From CAYVCG01 sp964449985 (lineage in GTDB: Bacteria; Bacillota; Clostridia; Lachnospirales; WRAX01), in the NCBI GenBank assembly GCA_964449985.1, contig CAYVCG010000085.1, forward strand, positions 1-6,804: DNA of 6,804 bases, given 5' to 3'. Positions 1-5,954 of this stretch are shown in pieces (the stretch's first letter is position 1; every line of letters begins with the position of its first letter). The notes beneath the pieces are model-generated. The model had not been told where the DNA came from. It ran no database searches and saw nothing but the letters and a program-made list of their open reading frames with translations. The position numbers and the translations under genes are program-made.

Positions 1-1044
1 CCTGCATATGATGGTTCTAACCAAACGGTTAATTTCGGCGAAATTATGCATACCAACAGGGATAACGTTGATTGGATGAATACAAACTATCCCGGCAGAG
101 TTATGAAGCATTTAAGTTCGTTTACTTTATTGCTGGAGCAATTCCTTCTTAATGTATACGAACCAGAAACACGGGATTGGGAAGACATTAACTTTAGCGC
201 CATGGCAGCTCTTACCAGCGTTTCCCCTACAGTTCGTTTAAACGATGGCAATATGGTTGTTAATTTCGGTTTCCCAATTCAAACATACAAGAGCGCTCCT
301 ACAGCTCAAAACTTTAAGATGACTGATAAAAACAATAAGGCTGTTGCTGTTAAATCAGTCGATTTCGATCTTGCCGCAGGAAAGGTTATCCTTGGCCTTG
401 ATCCAAATGCTGTTTACACCCAGCCCCTCAAGCTCACATTTGTAAAATATTATAATCTTATCGTTAAAGACGGAACTACAAACTATGTTAATAACTTTAC
501 CGCAACTACAGCGGAATCATCTGTAGGCGTTTCAGCTATTGTTGAAGGCTATGCAGCCAATATTCCTGTAACTCTTAAGGCTAACAACAGCGGTTTTAAT
601 AACGCTAGCGTATTTGTTGGCAAAGATAGTGAACAATTCGCTTTAACACCTATCCAACCAGACGGAAAAGCAGTTATTCATCTTGATAAAGCACCGGCGG
701 CAGGCACCTACGATGTGTCCGTTATTTCTGATGGAGAATTCCAGGTCTTGGCTCCGATAACAGTGCTTCCATCTGCTGATATCTGGAACGTAACACCATA
801 TGAATCAAATGGAAAGCTTGCACTAAAATTCAATCAAGCAATAACAAAAGCAGCCAGCTTCCGAGTAACTGTAGAAGGCATCGGCGTTGTTCCTTGCCAA
901 ATTAGTGAGGACGGCATGTCTATTATAACAGCTGTTGATTATGCCTCAGTCGAAGCCGGAAGCGGCATTGTAATAAGTGGTGTTAAGTTTGCTCCGTTGT
1001 TCTCGAAATTCAGCTTTACATTCACAGCCACTATGCCGGAATAA
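1..1044 (+). CDS. 3' part of a probable secreted or surface protein with Ig-like repeats (5' end outside window)
   Basis: The reading frame is open from base 1, so the gene begins upstream; 347 residues and a TAA stop are visible. I cannot name the family. The first ~65 residues contain a helix-like stretch (RVMKHLSSFTLLLEQFLLNV) that looks like the end of an upstream domain. An SGNH-hydrolase tail is conceivable from the His/Asn-containing IMHTNRDN segment, but this is weak. The rest reads as three beta-rich modules of about 85-105 residues, at roughly bases 208-519, 520-768 and 775-1041. They have alternating hydrophobic strands, many Thr/Val/Asn/Gly residues and repeated phrases such as KLALKFNQAI and MVVNFGFPI, typical of bacterial Ig-like or SwmB/SbsA-like folds. 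Such modules are usually extracellular. No LPXTG motif, SLH domain or C-terminal membrane helix is present, so any anchor or signal peptide would lie in the missing N-terminal part. Confidence 0.7.
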   Translation, partial: PAYDGSNQTVNFGEIMHTNRDNVDWMNTNYPGRVMKHLSSFTLLLEQFLLNVYEPETRDWEDINFSAMAALTSVSPTVRLNDGNMVVNFGFPIQTYKSAPTAQNFKMTDKNNKAVAVKSVDFDLAAGKVILGLDPNAVYTQPLKLTFVKYYNLIVKDGTTNYVNNFTATTAESSVGVSAIVEGYAANIPVTLKANNSGFNNASVFVGKDSEQFALTPIQPDGKAVIHLDKAPAAGTYDVSVISDGEFQVLAPITVLPSADIWNVTPYESNGKLALKFNQAITKAASFRVTVEGIGVVPCQISEDGMSIITAVDYASVEAGSGIVISGVKFAPLFSKFSFTFTATMPE

Positions 1045-1140
1045 GTTATGCATACAGTTAATGGAATAAGCGTGGGGATGGTTGGGGATGATAAATCCGG
1101 CGAAGCTATTTTTGTGCGGATGGGAGAGTGAAATATTTTA

Positions 1141-2409
1141 ATGGATGAGGACAGCTTAGTCACTATATTCACTCTTGTGTTTTTAATTTTGATGTCCGCT
1201 TATTTTTCAGCAACTGAAACAGCATTTTCAGCTTTTAATAAGATTCGTATAAAACATTTGGCGGAGAAAGGTTCTAAAAAAGCAGGCTTGGTTTTGAAGC
1301 TTTCTGATGATTATGATAAGCTTTTATCAAGTATCCTCGTCGGCAATAATATAGTGAACCTTTCCGCCGCTTCTATTGCCACAGTATTGTTTGTTAAGCA
1401 TTTTGGCAATATAGGCGCAACGTTGTCCACAGCGGTTATAACTGTTGTTGTGCTTATATTCAGCGAAATATCGCCAAAAAGCCTTGCGAAGGAATCGCCT
1501 GAGTCATTTGCGATGTTTTCTGCGCCGTTTATGTATGTTTTGACGATTATACTTGCTCCGCTTAACGTTTTATTCACTCAATGGAAAAAACTGCTCTCCC
1601 TTATGTTTAAACCGTCTGATGATAAATCAATGACAGAAGAAGAGCTTTTAACCATTGTTGAGGAAGCCAGCCAAGACGGCGCAATAAACGAGGATGACCG
1701 CCAGCTTATAAACACCGTTATTGACTTTAACGACTTAAAGGCGCAGGATATACTGACCCCAAGGGTGGATGTTTACGGCGCTTCTGTTGATGCAGCCAAT
1801 GACGATATCGCAAAGCTGTTTTTAGAAACCGGATATTCCCGCATACCAATATATAAAGATACGATGGACAATATAATAGGCGTTATCCATATTCGGGATT
1901 TCTTCGAGCTTATGCTAACAAAAAAAGGCTCTGCATCAGATATTATCTCTCCTGTCATATTCATTATGCCGTTTATAAAAATAAATGAGCTTTTGAAGTT
2001 ATTGCAGAAAAATAAGAGCCACCTTGCCGTAGTAACCGATGAATACGGCGGAACGATAGGCATAGTCACGATGGAAGATATTCTGGAAGAACTCGTTGGC
2101 GAAATTTGGGATGAGCACGACGAGATTATCGAAGAATTCGTTCGGCTTGCAGATGGAACGTATAAAATAATCTGCAATACAGACATTGAAAAAATGTTTG
2201 ATTATTTTAACCTAACCGGCAAAACCGATTCTTCAACCGTTGGCGGTTGGATTATGGATATGCTTGGAAAGATCCCCGAGGAAGGCGATACGTTCGGCTT
2301 TGAAAACCTTACGGTCACCGTTAACAAAACCGATCACCGGCGGGTTATTGAATGTATTATACGAGTAAACGATAGCAATGATTCAATTGTTGATGATAAA
2401 GAAGAATAA
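1141..2409 (+). CDS. CNNM/CBS-domain CorC-HlyC family membrane protein (putative Mg2+/divalent cation exporter)
   Basis: This is a complete 422-residue member of the family often annotated 'hemolysin family protein'. Residues 1-155 form the CNNM (DUF21) membrane domain. It has hydrophobic segments near 6-24, 62-84, 95-110 and 128-146 and the family signatures SAYFSATETAFSAFNKIR (19-36), LVGNNIVNL (66-74) and SEISPK (108-113). A tandem CBS pair covers about 205-330, marked by LTPRVDVY, TGYSRIPIY and VTDEYGGTIGIVTMEDILEELVGEI (299-322). A CorC_HlyC-associated domain fills about 337-415. Family members act in the cytoplasmic membrane and are linked to Mg2+ or Co2+ efflux, with the CBS pair sensing Mg-ATP; that role is inferred from the family. 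The ATG has only a modest GGGAG at 1122-1126, 14 nt upstream. No terminator separates it from the preceding gene, so co-transcription is possible. The acidic tail (VDDKEE) is cytosolic. Confidence 0.93.
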   Translation: MDEDSLVTIFTLVFLILMSAYFSATETAFSAFNKIRIKHLAEKGSKKAGLVLKLSDDYDKLLSSILVGNNIVNLSAASIATVLFVKHFGNIGATLSTAVITVVVLIFSEISPKSLAKESPESFAMFSAPFMYVLTIILAPLNVLFTQWKKLLSLMFKPSDDKSMTEEELLTIVEEASQDGAINEDDRQLINTVIDFNDLKAQDILTPRVDVYGASVDAANDDIAKLFLETGYSRIPIYKDTMDNIIGVIHIRDFFELMLTKKGSASDIISPVIFIMPFIKINELLKLLQKNKSHLAVVTDEYGGTIGIVTMEDILEELVGEIWDEHDEIIEEFVRLADGTYKIICNTDIEKMFDYFNLTGKTDSSTVGGWIMDMLGKIPEEGDTFGFENLTVTVNKTDHRRVIECIIRVNDSNDSIVDDKEE

Positions 2410-2422
2410 CGATTTTATATAG

Positions 2423-2542
2423 CCGCGCGNNNNNNNNNNNNNNNNNNNNNNNNNNNNNNNNNNNNNNNNNNNNNNNNNNNNNNNNNNNNNNNNNNNNNNN
2501 NNNNNNNNNNNNNNNNNNNNNNNNNNNNNGCGCGGTTTTTTT
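2423..2542 (+). terminator. Rho-independent terminator interrupted by the assembly gap
   Basis: Thirteen bases after the transporter stop codon the sequence reads CCGCGCG up to the Ns. Directly after the Ns it reads GCGCGG and then seven Ts (2536-2542). CCGCGC and GCGCGG are exact reverse complements, so they form the two arms of a GC-rich stem with a U-tract. The loop has been replaced by 100 Ns. It is best read as the terminator of the transporter gene, with the true loop probably only a few bases long. Confidence 0.7.
2430..2529. other. Assembly gap of exactly 100 Ns
   Basis: Exactly 100 consecutive N characters, the usual placeholder for a scaffold join of unknown length. Both edges are self-complementary CGCG sequence. 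The real distance may therefore be very short (a hairpin loop), but missing sequence cannot be excluded. Confidence 0.97.
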
Positions 2543-2738
2543 ATTGCACACAGGAAAGCCTATCCAAATCCCTAGCTAAAAACCCTAACCCCTCATCTTG
2601 CCACGAAAATATTATTATTTAATAATCAATGCCTATTTTTTTATAAATCATATGTATAATTTTATTAATACTGGAAATTATTAATATTGTAGCCTTATTA
2701 ATTGAACATAAGGTGAAAACTTAATATCCCCCTCACAA

Positions 2739-2768
2739 ACTAATTTGTTTGAAAGAACAAAAATTAGT
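2739..2768 (+). repeat. Inverted repeat (hairpin) just upstream of the terminator
   Basis: ACTAATTTGTT (2739-2749) and AACAAAAATTAGT (2756-2768) are complementary apart from two extra As, around the loop TGAAAG. It sits five bases before the terminator stem. It could stack on it in an RNA or act as a DNA site. Confidence 0.5.
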
Positions 2769-2772
2769 CTAA

Positions 2773-2813
2773 ACCTGGACTTAATCCCCCCTTTAAGCCC
2801 GGGTATTTTTTTT
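2773..2813 (+). terminator. Rho-independent terminator about 245 bases upstream of adhE
   Basis: The left arm ACCTGGACTTAA (2773-2784) pairs with TTAAGCCCGGGT (2793-2804) in 11 of 12 positions, counting one G-U pair and one A-C mismatch. The loop is the C-rich TCCCCCCT. One A and then eight Ts (2806-2813) follow. Orientation is + because no T-run lies at the other end. It ends some transcript starting upstream, before the adhE promoter. Confidence 0.65.
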
Positions 2814-2819
2814 AAGGGT

Positions 2820-2856
2820 TTGTTAAAACAAAAACTTAACATAGTATGTGTGTTAA
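2820..2856. promoter_or_regulatory. Three TTGTTAA/TTAACA half-sites with equal 9-base spacing
   Basis: TTGTTAA (2820-2826), TTAACA (2836-2841) and TGTTAA (2851-2856) alternate in orientation, with exactly nine bases between neighbours. Each resembles a half-site of the Firmicute Rex consensus (TTGTTAA-N4-TTAACAA), but the spacing is nine rather than four. They could be weak accessory Rex contacts, sites for another regulator, or AT-rich coincidence. Confidence 0.25.
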
Positions 2857-2895
2857 AGTGGCGCAAAACGACAATTTTTTTCAGTTTGTGCAATA

Positions 2896-2913
2896 TTGTT
2901 AATAAAATAGCAA
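2896..2913. promoter_or_regulatory. Rex-like operator upstream of adhE
   Basis: TTGTTAATAAAATAGCAA matches the clostridial Rex consensus TTGTTAA-N4-TTAACAA at 12 of 14 defined positions, with the correct four-base spacer and a perfect left half. Rex is the NADH/NAD+-sensing repressor that controls adhE-type genes in many Firmicutes. The site lies about 40 bases upstream of the -35 box of the predicted adhE promoter. Repression from there would need a different promoter or contact geometry; a TAAAAT (2903-2908) inside the site could be an alternative -10. Confidence 0.5.
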
Positions 2914-2954
2914 TTACTTCATTGATGTTCTACAAGATTTTTTTGACGTTTGTA

Positions 2955-2983
2955 TTGATGTTTCAAGAATCTTGTGCTATATT
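2955..2983 (+). promoter_or_regulatory. Probable sigma-A promoter of adhE with extended -10
   Basis: TTGATG (2955-2960), a 17-base spacer, then TATATT (2978-2983) preceded by TGC (extended -10). Transcription would start near 2990, giving a 5' UTR of about 68 nt. The spacer holds the perfect palindrome CAAGAATCTTG (2964-2974), placed where a repressor would block RNA polymerase. Confidence 0.6.
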
Positions 2984-3042
2984 CATTAAAGACAACGAAC
3001 AAGTAAAATATCAGAACACCAATAAATCGTTATAAAATTAAC

Positions 3043-3050
3043 AAGGAGGG
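3043..3050 (+). promoter_or_regulatory. Strong Shine-Dalgarno site of adhE
   Basis: AAGGAGGG ends seven bases before the ATG at 3058, which fixes that start. An ATG four bases earlier (3054) is too close to the site and encodes only three codons. Confidence 0.9.
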
Positions 3051-3057
3051 CTTATGT

Positions 3058-5706
3058 ATGCCTAAAAAGGAAACAGCTGAATTAGAAAAAACAGCTCCTG
3101 AAACACAAGCAAAACCTATTCCAGCTCCTGACGCAACCCCAGTTACAGAGGTTGATCAATTAGTCAAAAACGCATTGGCTGCTTTAGAGGAATATATGTC
3201 CTATGACCAAGCGACTATTGACAACATTGTTATGGAAATGTCTCTTGAAGGACATGGAGCACAAATGCATCTTGCAAAACTTGCTATCGAGGAAACCGGC
3301 AGAGGTATTTATGAGGACAAAATTACAAAAAACATTTTTGCAACCGAATATATCTACCACAGTATTAAATATGAGAAAACAGTCGGCATTATTGATGTTA
3401 ACGACGAAGAAGACTATATTGAAATAGCTGAGCCTGTTGGCGTTATCGCAGGCGTAACCCCGGTTACAAACCCAACAAGTACAACGATGTTTAAATCAAT
3501 TATTGCAACAAAAACAAGAAATCCGATTATTTTCGCTTTTCATCCGTCTGCTCAAAACTGCTCTCGCGAAGCAGCAAGAATCGTGCGTGATGCGGCTATT
3601 GCTGCGGGCGCTCCGAAAAACTGCATACAATGGGTAGAAAATCCTAGCGTTGAAGCAACAAGAGCTCTTATGAACCATCCAAACGTTTCTATGGTTTTGG
3701 CTACTGGCGGTTCTTCTATGGTTCGTTCTGCTTATTCCACAGGAAAGCCAGCTCTTGGTGTTGGCCCTGGTAACGTTCCATGCTTTATTGAAAAAACAGC
3801 TAAAATCAAACGCGCAACTACAGACCTTGTTATGTCTAAATCATTTGACAACGGTATGATTTGCGCATCCGAGCAAGCAGCTATCATCGAAGCTCCTATA
3901 TATGATGATGTTGTTAACTACATGAAGCTCAATAAATGCTACTTTGCAACAAAAGAAGAAATCAAAAAACTTGAGCCGGTCGTTATCATTCCGGAAAAAG
4001 GCGCAGTTAATCCAAAAATCGTTGGTATGGCGCCATACAAAATCGCCGAATTGGCAGGAATCACAATTCCTAAGGATACAAAGGTTTTATGCTGCGAAAT
4101 CGATGGCGTCGGCCCAGAATATCCGCTTTCAAGAGAAAAGCTTTCTCCCGTCTTGGCTATCTTAAAAGCTAAGGACGTTAAAGAAGGTATAGACCTTGCA
4201 GAAAAGATGGTAATACTTGGCGGTTTGGGTCATTCCTCCGTTATCCATTCCAGAGACGAGGCTGTTATTACAGAATACGCTAACAGGCTTAAAACAGGCC
4301 GTATAATCGTTAACTCGCCTTCAAGCCATGGTGCTATCGGCGATTTGTATAACACAAATATGCCGTCACTGACACTTGGCTGTGGTTCTTATGGTAACAA
4401 CTCAACCACTTCCAACGTTACGGCTATAAACCTTATCAACAAAAAAAGAGTTGCAAAGAGGCGTACAAATATGCAGTGGTTTAAAATTCCTGAAAAAATA
4501 TATTTTGAATTTGGTTCTATTCAATACCTTGAAAAAATGCCAAACATCTCAAGAGTGTTTATCGTAACAGACCCGTCTATGGTTAAGCTCGGTTATGTTG
4601 ACAAAGTGCTTTATCATTTAAGAAAGCGCGCTAACCACATTCATTGCGAAATCTTCAGCGATGTTGAGCCGGATCCATCATTTGATACAGTCAGACGTGG
4701 TACAGAACTCATGGCAAGCTTCAAGCCAGACGTTATCGTTGCTCTTGGTGGCGGTTCTGCTATGGACGCTGCAAAAGGTATGTGGCTCTTCTACGAGCAG
4801 CCAGAAGTTGACTTCTCAGCTCTTGCGCAAAAGTTCCTTGACATTAGAAAACGTGTTTACAAGATTCCTGATCTTGGCAGAAAAGCTCAGATGGTTGCAA
4901 TACCGACAACTTCCGGAACTGGTTCCGAGGTTACAAGCTTTGCCGTTATTACTGACAAGAAGAAAAATATCAAATATCCTCTTGCAGACTATGCTTTAAC
5001 TCCAAACGTAGCCATCATAGACCCAGACTTTGTTATGACGGTTCCAAAATCAGTTACTGCTGATACAGGTCTTGACGTTTTGACTCATGCTATCGAGGCT
5101 TATGTATCCGTTTTGGCTTCTGATTATACAGATGCGCTTGCTGCGAAGGCAATCCAGCTTGTATTCAAGTATCTTCCGATAGCATATAACGATGGTACAA
5201 ACGCAAAAGCAAGAGAAAAGATGCACAACGCTTCTTGTATCGCTGGTATGGCGTTTACAAACGCGTTCCTTGGTATAAACCACTCGCTTGCTCATAAGCT
5301 TGGTGGTGAGTTCCATATTTCTCATGGTCGTGCAAACGCTATTTTGCTTCCGCACGTTATTGAATACAACGGCCAGATTACACCAACAAAGTTCTCATCA
5401 TTCCCGAAATATGGCTATTATGTTGCACCTGAAAAATATCAAGAAATCGCTCAGATGCTTGGGCTTCCTGCATCAACAGCAGAAGAAGGCGTAAAATCCC
5501 TTGCGAATGCAGTTCGCAAACTTGCACAAGATATTAATATTCCTCTTACCGTTAAGGAATGTGGCATTGACGAAACAAGATTCTTTGACAGAATAGATTA
5601 CCTTGCAGAAAAAGCTTTTGAAGACCAATGCACAACGGCAAACCCGCGTATGCCTCTTATTGAAGAGCTTAAAGATCTTTATAAAAAGGCTTATAACGGA
5701 AACTAA
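3058..5706 (+). CDS. adhE: Bifunctional acetaldehyde-CoA/alcohol dehydrogenase AdhE
   Basis: AdhE converts acetyl-CoA to acetaldehyde and then ethanol in the cytosol, consuming two NADH and regenerating NAD+ for glycolysis. The 882-residue protein has the full fusion. An N-terminal CoA-acylating aldehyde dehydrogenase domain (about 30-455) shows NPTSTT (138-143), ATGGSS (215-220) and the catalytic cysteine C269 in DNGMICASEQ. A basic linker (LINKKRVAKRRTN, about 459-472) follows. The C-terminal iron-dependent alcohol dehydrogenase domain (about 475-880) has GGGSAMDAAK (564 onward), GTGSE (620-624) and the metal ligands D673, H677, H742 and H756, matching D653, H657, H723 and H737 of E. coli AdhE. 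All key residues are present. About 25 residues rich in Lys, Glu, Ala, Pro and Thr precede the conserved start and are absent in E. coli AdhE, while the C-terminus lacks E. coli's tail. AdhE family members form spirosome filaments. It is monocistronic, between its own promoter and terminator. Confidence 0.98.
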   Translation: MPKKETAELEKTAPETQAKPIPAPDATPVTEVDQLVKNALAALEEYMSYDQATIDNIVMEMSLEGHGAQMHLAKLAIEETGRGIYEDKITKNIFATEYIYHSIKYEKTVGIIDVNDEEDYIEIAEPVGVIAGVTPVTNPTSTTMFKSIIATKTRNPIIFAFHPSAQNCSREAARIVRDAAIAAGAPKNCIQWVENPSVEATRALMNHPNVSMVLATGGSSMVRSAYSTGKPALGVGPGNVPCFIEKTAKIKRATTDLVMSKSFDNGMICASEQAAIIEAPIYDDVVNYMKLNKCYFATKEEIKKLEPVVIIPEKGAVNPKIVGMAPYKIAELAGITIPKDTKVLCCEIDGVGPEYPLSREKLSPVLAILKAKDVKEGIDLAEKMVILGGLGHSSVIHSRDEAVITEYANRLKTGRIIVNSPSSHGAIGDLYNTNMPSLTLGCGSYGNNSTTSNVTAINLINKKRVAKRRTNMQWFKIPEKIYFEFGSIQYLEKMPNISRVFIVTDPSMVKLGYVDKVLYHLRKRANHIHCEIFSDVEPDPSFDTVRRGTELMASFKPDVIVALGGGSAMDAAKGMWLFYEQPEVDFSALAQKFLDIRKRVYKIPDLGRKAQMVAIPTTSGTGSEVTSFAVITDKKKNIKYPLADYALTPNVAIIDPDFVMTVPKSVTADTGLDVLTHAIEAYVSVLASDYTDALAAKAIQLVFKYLPIAYNDGTNAKAREKMHNASCIAGMAFTNAFLGINHSLAHKLGGEFHISHGRANAILLPHVIEYNGQITPTKFSSFPKYGYYVAPEKYQEIAQMLGLPASTAEEGVKSLANAVRKLAQDINIPLTVKECGIDETRFFDRIDYLAEKAFEDQCTTANPRMPLIEELKDLYKKAYNGN

Positions 5707-5712
5707 TTAATA

Positions 5713-5750
5713 AAAAAACCGGCATTGGCTAACCCTGATGCCGGTTTTTT
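5713..5750 (+). terminator. Rho-independent terminator of adhE
   Basis: ACCGGCAT (5718-5725) pairs perfectly with ATGCCGGT (5738-5745) around a 12-base loop. The stem is flanked by an A-run (5712-5718) and a T-run (5745-5750), which extend pairing to about 13 bp. It starts seven bases after the adhE stop codon. The A/T flanks would also let it work in the opposite direction. Confidence 0.92.
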
Positions 5751-5828
5751 AATATATATGTAAGTGAATTATTATCCGCCTTTTTTGATACAATATTTAT
5801 TAACGAATCTTTTAACATACTTTACAGA

Positions 5829-5847
5829 AAAATGTTTTTAACATTTT
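5829..5847. promoter_or_regulatory. Perfect palindrome next to the -35 box, candidate operator
   Basis: AAAATGTT and AACATTTT are perfect 8-base inverted repeats separated by TTT, ending two bases before the predicted -35 box of the downstream gene. A second TTTTAACAT lies at 5810-5818, in direct repeat with 5836-5844. A regulator site is plausible, but the AT-rich context makes chance possible. Confidence 0.3.
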
Positions 5848-5849
5848 GA

Positions 5850-5878
5850 TTGAGTTGCAAAATAAAGTTTGTTATAAT
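5850..5878 (+). promoter_or_regulatory. Probable sigma-A promoter of the DUF2225 gene
   Basis: TTGAGT (5850-5855), a 17-base spacer and a perfect TATAAT (5873-5878) with TGT directly before it (extended -10). The predicted start of transcription is near 5885. This leaves only about 16 nt before the earliest possible start codon (5901) but about 70 nt before the TTG at 5955. Confidence 0.65.
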
Positions 5879-5954
5879 AATTTAAAACTTGCTTTATTAA
5901 TTGCATTTGACCGATATATATTCTGAATATCTTATAAAAGGATTTGAGATAAAA

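Larger units (their letters stand above)
2655..2813 (+). ncRNA. Candidate structured small RNA or leader with three hairpins ending in a terminator
   Basis: A perfect TATAAT lies at 2655-2660, although no good -35 box is seen at the right distance. It is followed by three successive hairpins. The first is CCTTAT/ATAAGG (2693-2698 with 2708-2713). The second is ACTAATTTGTT with AACAAAAATTAGT (2739-2749 with 2756-2768, two-base bulge). The third is a 12-position stem with one mismatch, followed by eight Ts. A transcript starting near 2667 would be about 145 nt. It contains no convincing ORF or Shine-Dalgarno site. It could be a stand-alone small RNA, an attenuating leader of adhE, or the tail of a transcript arising inside the gap. 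I do not recognise a known RNA family. Confidence 0.3.

Noticed and set aside
1773..2186. 137-codon - strand open frame inside the transporter gene
   Set aside because: It lies opposite the CBS-domain coding sequence, whose + strand reading is clearly conserved.
2571..2592. CCCTA/CCCTAA-like motifs resembling telomere repeats
   Set aside because: Only scattered, non-tandem copies in a short C-rich stretch; a coincidence in bacterial DNA.
2681..2893. 70-codon - strand open frame in the same region
   Set aside because: No ribosome site, unlikely protein composition, and it overlaps the regulatory signals; treated as chance.
2745..3035. 96-codon + strand open frame in the adhE upstream region
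   Set aside because: It runs through the terminator, Rex-like site and promoter, has no ribosome site at its start, and its composition is that of AT-rich intergenic DNA.
3054..3065. Tiny ORF ATG-TAT-GCC-TAA overlapping the adhE start
   Set aside because: Its ATG is only three bases from the Shine-Dalgarno site and it encodes three residues; the adhE ATG at 3058 has ideal spacing.
5050..5355. 101-codon - strand open frame inside adhE
   Set aside because: It lies fully within the conserved alcohol dehydrogenase domain and has no family-like features; a shadow of adhE.
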